From NCBI RefSeq assembly GCF_000422565.1, contig NZ_AUMA01000008.1, positions 230,978 through 294,977 of the forward strand: a stretch of DNA of 64,000 nt. The letters are read 5' to 3'. The stretch is from Desulfovibrio aminophilus DSM 12254. Lineage in GTDB: Bacteria; Desulfobacterota; Desulfovibrionia; Desulfovibrionales; Desulfovibrionaceae. Each line of letters begins with the position of its first letter. The first letter of the stretch is position 1. Shown here piece by piece: positions 53,643 to 63,555 of the stretch. The position numbers and the translations under genes were made by a program. The notes under the pieces were generated by a model that was not told the DNA's origin, did no database searches, and was given only the letters and a program-made list of their open reading frames with translations.

Positions 53643-54046
53643 ATGTCGATGCTGCATCTTAAGGAGCTTGAAAGTCTGACCCTGGACAGGCTGGTCCGGG
53701 CCCATCGTGACGTGCTGAGTTTCGCCGTGGCCTCGGCCACGCAGATTCAGCCTTGCCCTGGAAACGCCAGGAGACCGGCATCCTGCTCAAGGGCGTGGTG
53801 CAACCGGCTTGGCCGTTCCTGATCCGGTTCAAAGAGATCGAGATCGTCCGCATCATGGGCTGGGCCGAAGGAGGAGGGAACTTCATCACTTCCCAGGTGA
53901 AGGAGGTGGACTACGCACGCGGTCTCGTCTTCACCCGTTCCGGCTCTCTCTACAGCGCTGAATGGGCCGAAAACGAGCCGGACATCTCGACCGTCATGGC
54001 ATTCGCGGCCTTCTTCTGGATTCAATCTCCAGAACTCGCAGCCTAG
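53643..54046 (+). pseudogene. Small gene interrupted by an apparent frameshift
   Basis: ATG 53643 has an excellent ribosome site (GAGGAGG) and begins MSMLHLKELESLTLDRLVRA, but that frame stops near 53820 after turning low-quality. From about 53750 a second frame continues to 54046 with plausible sequence (TGILLKGVVQPAWPFLIRF, IEIVRIMGWAEGGGNFITS). The second frame has only a TTG and no ribosome site. Joined near 53748-53770, the two give a protein of about 130 residues. It could be a recent mutation, a sequencing error or recoding. I do not recognise the family. Confidence 0.55.
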
Positions 54047-54339
54047 TGCGACGTGCCAAAGGCGTTTTTCTGAGTATAGTTTGTTAGCTCAGATAGCTCG
54101 AAGCCTCTCTAGCTTTGCAATATTTATGGCGTCCCAGAATGGCGGTAAATACCGACGTCGCCCGCAGCCCGGACAAAGGTTCCAATAGGGGAGGCGTGAG
54201 GAATAGCTGGGGTATCCTGCTGCGTTGGGAAGTTATTTTGAATATTTCAGTGCATTCTCTGTTTTCTTTTGTCCGTGCAGTGCGTAGAGGAAAACCAGTT
54301 TCTCAATAGAGCTTCGTTTTTCGAGCCAACGGGGGGGAC
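54047..54339 (+). promoter_or_regulatory. Upstream region of the Cas operon
   Basis: About 293 bp, AT-rich (AGCTTTGCAATATTTATGG; GAATATTTCAGTGCATTC), with no coding sequence. It presumably holds the promoter of the cas3 remnant and operon. No repeats or CRISPR units are seen here. Confidence 0.4.
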
Positions 54340-55812
54340 ATGAAAAACGGCTTTGAAGCTCGTCCGGGGCAGTGGCTTAAGGTGCATCTGCGGGAGGTGT
54401 CCGAGCAGGCCGGGGACTTCGCGGCGGTGTTCGGTGCCGAGGCCTGGGGACGGGCGGCTGGGCTTTTGCACGACATCGGCAAGTATTCGCGCGAGTTCCA
54501 GGACCAGTTGGAGCGGGACGGGCACGGCCTGGACCACTCCACGGCCGGAGCCAAGGAGGCTGCGCGGGCCTATCGTGCCGGACGACTGCTGGCCTACGTG
54601 ATTGCCGGACACCATGGTCGGGGACTGGCCAACTGGATTAACCCGGGAAGCCTTGAAGAGCGTTTGGCCAAGTCTGGTCTGCCGGACTACTCGGCCTATA
54701 AGGGGGAGATCGCTTTGCCGCCCGAGCCGGATTTCCCTCGCTTGACGGCTTTGGACAAACGGCTTTTGGGCTTCAGTTGCGCCTTCTTTGCCCGCATGAT
54801 TTTTTCCTGCCTGGTGGATGCGGACCGCCTGAACTCCGAGGCCCATGCCGATCCCGGGAAGGCCGCCCTCCGCGACGGGAGGCCCGGGCTCGGGGCATTG
54901 AAAGAGCGCCTGGACGCCCATCTGGAGCGGCTTCAGGCCGAAGCCGAGGATACGCGGATCAATCGTCTGCGCCGGAGCATCCTGGCGCAATGCCGCGCGG
55001 CCGCCGCCCTGCCGCCCGGGCTGTTCAGCCTGACCGTGCCTACGGGCGGCGGCAAGACCCTCGCGTCCCTGGCCTTCGCCCTGGACCACGCCGCGGCCCA
55101 CGCTGCGGCCCACGGCCTGCGCCGGGTCATCTACGCCATTCCCTACACGAGCATCATCGAGCAGAACGCCGAGGTCTTCCGCGAGATTCTGGGGCGGGAC
55201 GCGGTTCTCGAACACCACTCCAGCGTGGAACTGTCCAGCGAGGGCGGGGCAGGGCAGGACACGGCCCTGGCCGCCTCCCTGGCCATGGAGAACTGGGACG
55301 TGCCGCTGGTTGTGACCACCAATGTCCAGTTTCTGGAATTCCTGTTCGCCTGCAAGGCCTCGCGCTGTCGCAAACTGCACAACGTGGCCAAGAGCGTTAT
55401 CATCCTGGACGAGGCCCAGATGCTACCCAGGGAACTGCTCAAGCCCACCCTGGCGGCGCTCAAGGAGCTGACCGTGAACTACGGCTGCAGCGTGGTGCTC
55501 TGCACGGCCACCCAGCCCGCAGTGGCGGAACATTTCCCCGGCGGCGCGGACATCCGAGAGATCATGCGCGACCCCGGTCCGACGGAACTCTACGAGGCGT
55601 TCCGGCGGGTGCGGGTGGAACTGGCCGGGGAGATGGACGCCGCCGCCCTGGCCGAGGTCATGGGCGGACAGGAGCAGTGCCTGTGCGTGGTCAACAGGCG
55701 CGAGCACGCCCGGCTGCTGTTCGAGCGCATCCGCCACTTGCCCGGCGCGAATGGATCAGATTTCAAAGGATTATTGGTTGCATTCCATTCTGGACGGTTT
55801 CACTTTGTGTGA
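54340..55812 (+). pseudogene. cas3: Truncated type I-C Cas3 (first copy)
   Basis: 490 residues of a Cas3 that should be about 800. HD nuclease part: GLLHDIGKYSREFQDQL, then HHGRGLANW. Helicase part: motif I PTGGGKTLASL near 235, NVQFLEFLFACKASRCRKLH, DEAQMLPRELL, CTATQPAVAEHF. It reaches VVNRREHARLLFERIRHLPG and then switches to unrelated sequence (SDFKGLLVAFHSGRF) with a stop, so helicase motifs V and VI are missing and it cannot be an active helicase. Base composition in samples (about 70% GC) matches the host and cas4-cas1-cas2 better than the second cas3. It appears to be the remnant of the locus's earlier Cas3. Confidence 0.85.
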
Positions 55813-55905
55813 AGTACATAGCGTCTTGTTTTTGTCTGGTAGATGGCCTTCCTGGCCTGATGGCTAGGGATCACCACTCTGTTTCATTCAGTTTGAGGTG
55901 TGGAA

Positions 55906-58377
55906 ATGCACGATAAGCCCATCGCTCGCCCAGGACAGTACTTATCAGCGCATCTAGTGAATGTCGCGCAGCTTGCCGGAGTTTTTGCGAGGGCGATTGG
56001 ATTTCCGCTTGCGGGGCAACTCGTCGGTGGCGGACATGATGAAGGTAAGGTTTCGCAAACATTTCAGCACTACATTCGCTCCGCCGCTGGAATCACCGAC
56101 CCTGAGGATGAGGAATACGTTGACGCCAAGGGATTTCGGGGGAAAATCGACCACTCCAGCGCTGGTGCCCAGAGATTATGGCAGGCCATCATGCAGGAGC
56201 GGGCCCCGGCGCAAAACGTCCTGTTCGCTCAAATGTTGGCCCTTTGCATCTGCTCGCATCACTCCGGCCTTATCGACTGCCTGGGGCCGTGGGGCGAGGA
56301 TCTCTTCAAGAGACGCATGGAAAAGCCGTCCGAGCAGACGCATATCGAGGAAGCGCTCGAGGCCTTCGGCGACGGCTTCGGCGCGTCGGGTGAGCAGCTG
56401 CTGCCCGCGACCATGAAGGAGATGCGGGACCGCTTGGCCGCAATGCTCCGGCCGGAGCCGTCCGCATATTGCGATAAATGTTCCCTGCGACCCACGAAGG
56501 CGTGCCGCATCCACAACCCCCTGGCGTGGTTCTCCTTGGGGCTCGCGACGCGGATGCTGTTCAGTTGTTTGGTCGATGCCGACCACACCGACAGCGCAGA
56601 CGCCGAGCACCCGGAAAATGCCGCCTTGCGTTCCCACGGCACTCCGCCTTGGCGGCGACTCGTCGAGCGGCTGGAAAAGCGGTTCATGGAATTTTCAGGT
56701 AACCGCGCCATCGACGCAATCCGTAGCGAAATATCGGCGCATTGCCTCGCCAGAGCCACCGGCTCCAAGGGCGTGTTCACACTCACCGTGCCTACCGGCG
56801 GCGGCAAGACATTGGCTGGTCTGCGATTCGCCTTGCACCACGCAGTGCATCACAGCATGTCGAGAATCATCAACGTCATCCCCTTCACGTCCATCATCGA
56901 TCAGAACGCCCAGGTGGCGCGGGAAATCTTGGAATGCGGCGAGGAGTTCGGCCGCGTGGTGCTCGAACATCACTCCAACCTCACACCCGAAAAGGAAAGC
57001 CCCCGCACGAGGCTGGCCTCGGAGTGCTGGGACGCTCCGGTCATCTACACCACCATGGTGCAGTTCCTGGAAAGCCTGTTCCGGGGCGGCACACGCAACG
57101 CCAGGCGCATGCATCGGCTCGCCGGGGCGATCATTGTTTTCGATGAGATACAAACGCTGCCGGTGAACTGCGCGCACCTCTTCTGCAATGCGGTGAACTT
57201 TCTGGTTCGGGAATGCGGAGCCAGCGTCGTGCTCTGCACGGCCACGCAACCGCTTCTGGACAGGCTCGCCCGGCCCGAGTTGGGCGTGCTTTCCCTTGAC
57301 CCACGGTGCGAACTGATGCCGCACCGGGATGCGTACTTCGACAAGCTGGAACGGACCGAGATTCTCGACGACACCAAGCCTGGCGGCTGGAGCGTCACGG
57401 AGATCGCCGATCTCGCCATCGGCGAACTGCGTCGGGCGGGTAGTTGCCTCGTGGTCGTCAACACCAAGCGCTGGGCGCGTGAGCTGTATGAGGAATGCGC
57501 CGCGCGAGGCATCGCCGAAGTGCGGCATCTAAGCACAGACATGTGCGCGGCGCACAGACTGTGCGTACTGGACGAGATGCGCGCGGAACTCAAAGCCGGG
57601 CGACCGGTGTTGTGCGTCAGCACCCAACTCATCGAGGCGGGGGTGGATGTCAGCTTCGGCGCGGCCATCCGCTTTGTGGCCGGACTGGATTCCATCGTCC
57701 AGACGGCTGGCCGCTGCAACCGCAACGGCGAAAGCAAGGATGGACGGCCCGGCCAGGTGCATGTGGTCAACCCGGATCGCGAGAATTTGAGCAGACTCAG
57801 GGAGATTCAGACTGGTCGCGAAATGACCTTGCGCGTTCTGGGCGACTTCCGAAAGGAGCCCGACTCGCTGGGCGGCTCGCTGCTGCACCCCAAGGCCATG
57901 GAGCGCTACTTCACGTATGCGTTTTTCGACCGTCGCGACGAAATGGCCTACCCGGTCTCCGCGGAAGATGCCGGGCATGGGGACACGCTGTTCAATCTGC
58001 TCTCGTGCAATCCGCTGAACCCCGGCAACATGCATGCACCGCTCGCTTTGCGCCAGTCCTTCGCCACTGCGGGCGAGATATTCACGGTCATCGACGCGCC
58101 CACCTGCGGTGTGCTCGTGCCCTACGGCGAAGGGAAGGATCTCATCGCCCAACTGTGCGGCGTTTTCCATCCGCAACAAGAGAAACCGCTGCTCCGACGC
58201 GCGCAACGTTACTCTGTCAACGTTTTTCCCAATGTGCTGAAGGGGCTCCAGGGAGCGCAGGCCTTGCACGAGACTCAAAAGGGAAGCGGTGTTTGGTATT
58301 TGGATGCCCAGCATTACAGCGGGCGATTCGGGCTTTCCGTCAACGAGGTCGAAGAAATGGCCGTGCATATTTGCTAG
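55906..58377 (+). CDS. cas3: CRISPR-associated helicase/nuclease Cas3, type I-C (complete copy)
   Basis: 823 residues. HD domain: GGGHDEGKVSQTFQHY and CSHHSGLIDCLG. Helicase: PTGGGKTLAGLRFALH, VIPFTSIIDQNAQVA, IIVFDEIQTLP, CTATQPLLDRL, LCVSTQLIEAGVDVSFG, and motif VI QTAGRCNRNG. It nicks and degrades target DNA after recruitment by the Cascade complex. ATG 55906 is favoured over GTG 55900 because GAGGTG lies five bases before it. The 5' portion is visibly lower in GC (about 52% in one 60-base sample) than the surrounding genome, suggesting acquisition. The 5' neighbour is the truncated copy. Confidence 0.93.
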   Translation: MHDKPIARPGQYLSAHLVNVAQLAGVFARAIGFPLAGQLVGGGHDEGKVSQTFQHYIRSAAGITDPEDEEYVDAKGFRGKIDHSSAGAQRLWQAIMQERAPAQNVLFAQMLALCICSHHSGLIDCLGPWGEDLFKRRMEKPSEQTHIEEALEAFGDGFGASGEQLLPATMKEMRDRLAAMLRPEPSAYCDKCSLRPTKACRIHNPLAWFSLGLATRMLFSCLVDADHTDSADAEHPENAALRSHGTPPWRRLVERLEKRFMEFSGNRAIDAIRSEISAHCLARATGSKGVFTLTVPTGGGKTLAGLRFALHHAVHHSMSRIINVIPFTSIIDQNAQVAREILECGEEFGRVVLEHHSNLTPEKESPRTRLASECWDAPVIYTTMVQFLESLFRGGTRNARRMHRLAGAIIVFDEIQTLPVNCAHLFCNAVNFLVRECGASVVLCTATQPLLDRLARPELGVLSLDPRCELMPHRDAYFDKLERTEILDDTKPGGWSVTEIADLAIGELRRAGSCLVVVNTKRWARELYEECAARGIAEVRHLSTDMCAAHRLCVLDEMRAELKAGRPVLCVSTQLIEAGVDVSFGAAIRFVAGLDSIVQTAGRCNRNGESKDGRPGQVHVVNPDRENLSRLREIQTGREMTLRVLGDFRKEPDSLGGSLLHPKAMERYFTYAFFDRRDEMAYPVSAEDAGHGDTLFNLLSCNPLNPGNMHAPLALRQSFATAGEIFTVIDAPTCGVLVPYGEGKDLIAQLCGVFHPQQEKPLLRRAQRYSVNVFPNVLKGLQGAQALHETQKGSGVWYLDAQHYSGRFGLSVNEVEEMAVHIC

Positions 58378-58388
58378 GGAGGTGCTTC

Positions 58389-59090
58389 GTGAATAACGGC
58401 ATCACGTTTCGGCTCACCGGGCGCTACGCCTTGTTTACCGATCCGCTCACGCGCATCGGCGGGGAGAAGTGCTCGTACCACGTCCCCACGTATGAGGCCC
58501 TGAAGGGCGTCGTCAAATCCATCTACTGGAAACCGACGCTGATCTGGTTCATCGATAAGGTGCGGGTGCTGCGACCCATCCGCACCCAGACCAAAGGAAC
58601 AAAGCCTCTCGGCTACGGCGGCGGCAACAGCCTCGCCATTTACACCTTCCTGGTCGATGTCGAGTACCAGGTCCAGGCGCATTTCGAATGGAACGAGCAC
58701 CGCCCGGAGCTGGCCAACGACCGCAATGACGGCAAGCACTTCGGGATCGCCCGGCGCATGCTGGAGCGCGGCGGCAGGCAGGACATATTCCTGGGCACGC
58801 GCGACTGCCAGGGCTACGTGCAGCCCTGCGCCTTCGGCGAAGGCGAGGGGCACTACGACGGCCTCGACGAGCTCGCCTTCGGACTCATGTTCCACGGTTT
58901 CGACTACCCGGACGAGACCGGGGAACACATGTTGCGCAGCCGCTTTTGGCAGCCCGTCATGAAGCGCGGCGTCATCGAGTTCCCCCGCCCGGACGCCTGC
59001 CATGTCCGCAAGGAGGTACGCGCAATGAAGCCCAAGCAGTTTGAGCAGGGACGCAACTTCCGCCCGGTGGAAGAGGAGGAAATGCCGTGA
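58389..59090 (+). CDS. cas5c: Cas5, type I-C (Cas5c/Cas5d), pre-crRNA processing subunit
   Basis: 233 residues from GTG with GGGAGG just after the cas3 stop. Sequences such as ITFRLTGRYALFTDPLTRIG, SYHVPTYEALKGVVKSIYWK and DCQGYVQPCAFGEGEG are typical of Cas5d. In type I-C this protein replaces Cas6: it cuts the pre-crRNA and holds its 5' handle. It overlaps cas8c by four bases (GTGA). Confidence 0.93.
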   Translation: MNNGITFRLTGRYALFTDPLTRIGGEKCSYHVPTYEALKGVVKSIYWKPTLIWFIDKVRVLRPIRTQTKGTKPLGYGGGNSLAIYTFLVDVEYQVQAHFEWNEHRPELANDRNDGKHFGIARRMLERGGRQDIFLGTRDCQGYVQPCAFGEGEGHYDGLDELAFGLMFHGFDYPDETGEHMLRSRFWQPVMKRGVIEFPRPDACHVRKEVRAMKPKQFEQGRNFRPVEEEEMP

Positions 59091-61063
59091 GTTGGATGCA
59101 GACGCTCTATGAAACGCACAAGCCGCTCTCCTGCCTCCCTGTGACCGAGGGGGAGACGGGGACGTGCGTCCCGGAAAGCCACAGCACCGCGCGGGCGCAC
59201 ATCGAAATCGTCCTCGACACTGTGGGGCAATGCTCCCGCGCGAGTATCATCGACAAGACCGACGCCACGACGGTTATCCCCTGCACCGAGGCGTCGGCCA
59301 CGCGCAGTGGGAAGAAACCTGTTCCCCATCCGCTCTGCGACGGTTTGCAATATCTCGCGGCGGACTTCCGCAAATACGGCGGCGTGGTCACCAGCGGCTT
59401 CGCCAAAGAGGATGACCAACCGCACAAGGACTACATGGAACAGTTGCGCAAGTGGGTTGCGGCGTCACCGCACCCCAAGACCGTGCGGATTCTCAAGTAC
59501 CTCGAAGGCGGCACGGTGATCGCGGATCTGGTGCGGCAACACGTGCTCCCGCTCGACGTGGGCGGGAAGATCGCCTCGTCGAAAACGTCCGAGACGGCGG
59601 AGTGTCCGATTTGGGCCGTGCTCCCGGCGGGGCAGTCTGCGGACAAGGCCGTCGTGCGCTGGCGCGTGGAAATCCCAGGCGACCTAGCCTCCGGCGTGTG
59701 GGAGGACCAGAGCCTTCTGGACAATTGGTCGGCCTACTACCCCGCAACCATCGAAACCAAGGGACTGTGCATGGTGAACGGGGATGTCGTCGCCCTGAGC
59801 AGTCTGCACCCGGCGAAACTCCGCCACGCCGGCGACAAGGCCAAGCTCATCTCCTCCGACGACACCTCGGGCTTCACCTTTCGCGGGCGCTTCACCGACG
59901 GAACGCAGGCCTGCGGCGTGGGCTACGAGGTCAGCCAAAAGGCGCACAGCGCCCTGCGCTGGCTCATCGCCCGGCAGGGGTATCGCAACGATACGCAGGT
60001 CTTCGTCAGTTGGGCGGTATCCGGCAAGCCCACGCCTCCTCCCATTGAGGATTCCCACGACTGGCTGGATGAGCCCATCGACATGGACGACGCTGGCGCG
60101 CAGGCCGGGCCAGATCACACCAGGGACGCGGGCCAGAGCTTCGCCCTGCGGCTGAACAAGTACATCGCGGGCTACGCGGCCACCCTTGACCCCACGGAGT
60201 GCATCGTGGTCATGGGGCTGGATTCCGCCACGCCAGGCCGCATGAGCATTATCTACTACCGGGAACTTCTCGGGTCGGAGTTTCTTGAACGGCTGAAAAA
60301 ATGGCACGCGGACATGGCTTGGCCGCAGCGCGTTTCCATCAAGCAGAAGGGGAAGGGCAAGAAAAAGGGAGCGCCGGTCGCCCCGTGGCGCGTCTGCGCG
60401 CCCACGCCCAGGAACATCGCCGAGGCGGCCTACGGACTCAGGCTGGACGACAAGCTCAAACGGGCAACGGTGGAGCGCCTTGTCCCCTGCATTGTGGACG
60501 GTCGGGAGCCGCCAGCCGATCTGGTCGAGAGCTGTGTGCGCCGAGCAGCCAACCGTCCTGGTTTCAAGGAGCATTGGGAATGGGAACAGGCGCTGGGCGT
60601 TGCCTGCGCCATGTACAAGGGCCGCCACGCGCGACACGCGGCGGCTGAACAACGGAGGATTTACGGCATGGCCCTGGAACCTGAGCGCACATCACGTGAT
60701 TACCTGTATGGGCGGCTTTTGGCCGTTGCGGAACACATTGAGGAGATTGCCTTACGTGTGGCCGGGGAGGACCGGCCGACCACGGCGGCGAGGCTGATGC
60801 AGCGCTTCGCCGATCATCCCTGCTCCACGTGGCGCACCATTGAAATGGCCCTGCAACCTTACATGCAACGATTGCAGGGCAGCAGGGGAGGGTTTCTGCA
60901 TAACATGCGCACACTGCTCGACGAGGTGCTTTGTCTTTTTCAGGGAGAGGATTTTCAGTCTGAGCACCGTCTGACCGGGGAATTCCTGCTGGGCTACCAC
61001 TGCCAACGGCAGGTTTGGAAAAAGGACAGGAGCAACGCAGCCGAAACTGAAGGAGAAGAGTAA
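59087..61063 (+). CDS. cas8c: Cas8c (Csd1), large subunit of type I-C Cascade
   Basis: 658 residues, GTG start with GAGGAGGAA upstream. Fits Csd1: LYETHKPLSCLPV near the N-terminus, FRKYGGVVTSGFAKEDD-like region, and PWRVCAPTPRNIAEAAYG with a helical C-terminus ending FLLGYHCQRQVWKK. It recognises the PAM and recruits Cas3. Its 3' part is also the likely source of a small Cas11-like protein through internal initiation in type I-C systems, though I cannot point to a certain internal start here. Confidence 0.9.
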   Translation: MSWMQTLYETHKPLSCLPVTEGETGTCVPESHSTARAHIEIVLDTVGQCSRASIIDKTDATTVIPCTEASATRSGKKPVPHPLCDGLQYLAADFRKYGGVVTSGFAKEDDQPHKDYMEQLRKWVAASPHPKTVRILKYLEGGTVIADLVRQHVLPLDVGGKIASSKTSETAECPIWAVLPAGQSADKAVVRWRVEIPGDLASGVWEDQSLLDNWSAYYPATIETKGLCMVNGDVVALSSLHPAKLRHAGDKAKLISSDDTSGFTFRGRFTDGTQACGVGYEVSQKAHSALRWLIARQGYRNDTQVFVSWAVSGKPTPPPIEDSHDWLDEPIDMDDAGAQAGPDHTRDAGQSFALRLNKYIAGYAATLDPTECIVVMGLDSATPGRMSIIYYRELLGSEFLERLKKWHADMAWPQRVSIKQKGKGKKKGAPVAPWRVCAPTPRNIAEAAYGLRLDDKLKRATVERLVPCIVDGREPPADLVESCVRRAANRPGFKEHWEWEQALGVACAMYKGRHARHAAAEQRRIYGMALEPERTSRDYLYGRLLAVAEHIEEIALRVAGEDRPTTAARLMQRFADHPCSTWRTIEMALQPYMQRLQGSRGGFLHNMRTLLDEVLCLFQGEDFQSEHRLTGEFLLGYHCQRQVWKKDRSNAAETEGEE

Positions 61064-61905
61064 TGAGCAGCCTCCAGAACAAGATCGACTTCGCCGTCAT
61101 CATCACGGTCCTGCGCGCCAACCCCAACGGCGACCCTCTCAACGGCAACCGTCCACGCGCGGACTACGACGGCTTCGGCGAGATTTCCGACGTCTGCCTG
61201 AAGCGTAAGCTGCGCGACAGGCTGCAAGAGAAGGGTGAATCCATTTTCGTCCAGTCTAATGACCGCAAGACCGACGGCATGAACAGCCTGCGCGAACGCG
61301 CCGAGGCCGGACTGAGCAAAGAGCAGTGGACGGACAGGGACAAAACGGCCAAAGCCGCCTGCGCGAAATGGTTCGACGTGCGGGCCTTCGGCCAGCTGTT
61401 CGCCTTTAGCGGAAAAAAGAAGAAGGGCGGCGAGGAGGACGGCGACGGCGTCTCCATTCCCATCCGCGGGCCGGTCACCTTGCAAGCCGCAGTCAGCGTC
61501 GCCCCCGTCAGCGTGTCCAGCATTCAGATCACTAAAAGCGTAAGCGGCGAAGGCGACGGCACCAAGCGCGGTGCGGACACCATGGGTATGAAGCACCGGG
61601 TGGACAAGGGCGTTTACGTGGCCTTCGGCAGCATGAACCCACAGCTTGCGGAGCGGACGGGCTTTTCCGATTCCGATTCTGAGACCATCAAGGGCATTCT
61701 GCCGAAGTTGTTTGAGAACGATGCTTCTTCCGCCAGGCCGGAAGGCAGCATGGCAGTGGCAAAAGTCATTTGGTGGAAGCACGACTGCAAGGCGGGCCAG
61801 CATTCTTCGTTCAAAGTCCACCACAGCCTCGTGGTGAACGCCGATGGCAGCTACGCGTTGGCGAATCTGCCCGGCCTGATCCCGGAGGAGATCGACGGGT
61901 TTTAG
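61063..61905 (+). CDS. cas7c: Cas7, type I-C (Csd2), crRNA-backbone subunit
   Basis: 280 residues. RANPNGDPLNGNRPRADYDG and IPIRGPVTLQAAVSVAPVS, KRGADTMGMKHRVDKGVYV are Csd2 landmarks. Multiple copies bind along the crRNA spacer. The start overlaps the previous stop by one base (TAATG). A Lys/Gly/Glu-rich loop (KKKKGGEEDGDG) is inserted near residue 130. Confidence 0.94.
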   Translation: MSSLQNKIDFAVIITVLRANPNGDPLNGNRPRADYDGFGEISDVCLKRKLRDRLQEKGESIFVQSNDRKTDGMNSLRERAEAGLSKEQWTDRDKTAKAACAKWFDVRAFGQLFAFSGKKKKGGEEDGDGVSIPIRGPVTLQAAVSVAPVSVSSIQITKSVSGEGDGTKRGADTMGMKHRVDKGVYVAFGSMNPQLAERTGFSDSDSETIKGILPKLFENDASSARPEGSMAVAKVIWWKHDCKAGQHSSFKVHHSLVVNADGSYALANLPGLIPEEIDGF

Positions 61906-61909
61906 CCCC

Positions 61910-62518
61910 ATGTACTCCGAGGACGGCCTGCTGCCCCTTTCGGCCTTGCAGCATCTGCTCTTCTGCCCGCGCCAGTGCGCGCTCATCCATGTGGAGCGGC
62001 AGTGGGAGGAGAACCGTTTCACGGCCGAGGGCCGGGTCGCCCACGAGAAGGTCCACGAGGCGGGAAGCGAAACCAGGGGCGGCCGGAGGATCGTCTCCGG
62101 CCTGCCCCTGCGCTCCCTGCGGCTGGGGCTCTCTGGCCAGGCCGACGTGGTGGAGTTCGAGGCCGACGGCGCGCCCTTCCCCGTGGAGCACAAGCGCGGC
62201 CGGGCCAAGGAGGAGGACTGGGACCGGGTGCAGCTCTGCGCCCAGGCCCTCTGTCTGGAGGAGATGACCGGCAGGACGGTGGAGCGGGGGGCCTTGTTCT
62301 ACGGCAAGACCCGCCGCCGGGAGGACGTGGTTTTTGACGCGGACCTGCGGCGGCGCACGGAGGAGACGGCCGCACGACTGCACGAACTGGTGGAATCCGG
62401 CCGCACGCCGCCTCCCGAGCCCTCGGGCCGTTGCCGGAACTGCTCCCTGGCGTCCGTGTGCCTGCCGGGCGCGCGCCGCTCGGTGGAACCCTATCTGCGC
62501 AAGGCGTTCGACGAATGA
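61910..62518 (+). CDS. cas4: Cas4 nuclease, adaptation
   Basis: 202 residues. Iron-sulfur cysteines: FCPRQC near residue 20 and the C-terminal CRNCSLASVC. RecB-type nuclease parts: GQADVVEFEADG, FPVEHKRGRAKEEDWD and QLCAQALCLEE. Cas4 trims prespacers and helps set PAM orientation. The stop overlaps the cas1 start (ATGA). Composition is high GC, unlike the preceding effector genes. Confidence 0.94.
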   Translation: MYSEDGLLPLSALQHLLFCPRQCALIHVERQWEENRFTAEGRVAHEKVHEAGSETRGGRRIVSGLPLRSLRLGLSGQADVVEFEADGAPFPVEHKRGRAKEEDWDRVQLCAQALCLEEMTGRTVERGALFYGKTRRREDVVFDADLRRRTEETAARLHELVESGRTPPPEPSGRCRNCSLASVCLPGARRSVEPYLRKAFDE

Positions 62519-63546
62519 AGCACTATCTCAACACGCTCTATGTGACCACCCAGGGGGCCTATCTGGCCAAGGACGGCGAATGCGTGCTCGTGCGGGTGGA
62601 GGGCGAGGACCGCTTGCGCCTGCCCATCCACGGTCTCGGCGGCATCGTCTGTTTCGGCCAGGTTTCGTGCAGCCCGTTCCTGCTGGGGCATTGCGCGGAG
62701 AACGGCGTGGGCGTGAGTTTCCTCACCGAGCGCGGCCGATTCCTGGCCCGGGTGCAGGGGCCGGTTTCGGGCAACGTGCTCCTGCGGCGGGAGCAGTACC
62801 GCCGGGCCGACGACCCCGCGGCCTCGGCGGCCGCGGCGCGGTGTCTGCTCACGGGCAAGATCGCCAACTGCCGGGCCGTGCTCCTGCGCACCGCGCGCGA
62901 CCACGAGGACAAGGTGAACGCCGGAGCCTTGCGCGGCGCGGCGGAACGACTGGCGGACTGCGGCCGCCGTCTGGACCCCGGCCTGCCCCTGGACGTGCTG
63001 CGGGGCATCGAGGGCGAGGCGGGCAACGCCTATTTCGAGGTCTTCGACCATCTGCTCACCAACCAGAAGGAGGAGTTCCGCTTCAGCGTCCGCAGCCGCC
63101 GCCCGCCGCTGGACCGCATCAATTGCCTGCTGTCCTTTCTCTATGCGCTGCTGGCCCACGACGTGCGCTCCGCCCTGGAGTCCGTGGGCCTGGACCCGGC
63201 CGTGGGATTTCTGCATCGCGACCGGCCGGGACGGCCCGGCTTGGCATTGGATCTCATGGAGGAGTTCCGGCCCGTGCTGGCCGACCGTCTGGCTCTGTCG
63301 CTGGTCAACCTGGGACAGGTTCAGGCCCGGGGCTTCCGCGTGGAGGAGAACGGCGCGGTGCGCATGGACGACGACACCCGCAAGGCCGTGTTGGTGGCCT
63401 ATCAGAAACGCAAGCAGGAGGAGATGCGGCACCCGTTCCTGGACGAGAAGGCCCCGCTGGGACTCATGCCGTATCTCCAGGCCTTGCTGTTTGCGCGTTG
63501 GCTGCGCGGCGACCTGGACGGCTATCCGCCGTTCCTGTGGCGCTAG
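62515..63546 (+). CDS. cas1: Cas1 integrase, type I-C
   Basis: 343 residues. Metal-binding catalytic residues lie in GEAGNAYFEVFDHLL (E), GFLHRDRPGRPGLALDLMEEF (H and D). N-terminal beta domain YVTTQGAYLAKDGECVLV. Together with Cas2 it inserts new spacers. Chosen ATG overlaps the cas4 stop. A longer frame upstream is the shadow of cas4. Confidence 0.95.
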   Translation: MKHYLNTLYVTTQGAYLAKDGECVLVRVEGEDRLRLPIHGLGGIVCFGQVSCSPFLLGHCAENGVGVSFLTERGRFLARVQGPVSGNVLLRREQYRRADDPAASAAAARCLLTGKIANCRAVLLRTARDHEDKVNAGALRGAAERLADCGRRLDPGLPLDVLRGIEGEAGNAYFEVFDHLLTNQKEEFRFSVRSRRPPLDRINCLLSFLYALLAHDVRSALESVGLDPAVGFLHRDRPGRPGLALDLMEEFRPVLADRLALSLVNLGQVQARGFRVEENGAVRMDDDTRKAVLVAYQKRKQEEMRHPFLDEKAPLGLMPYLQALLFARWLRGDLDGYPPFLWR

Positions 63547-63555
63547 GAGGCCGGG

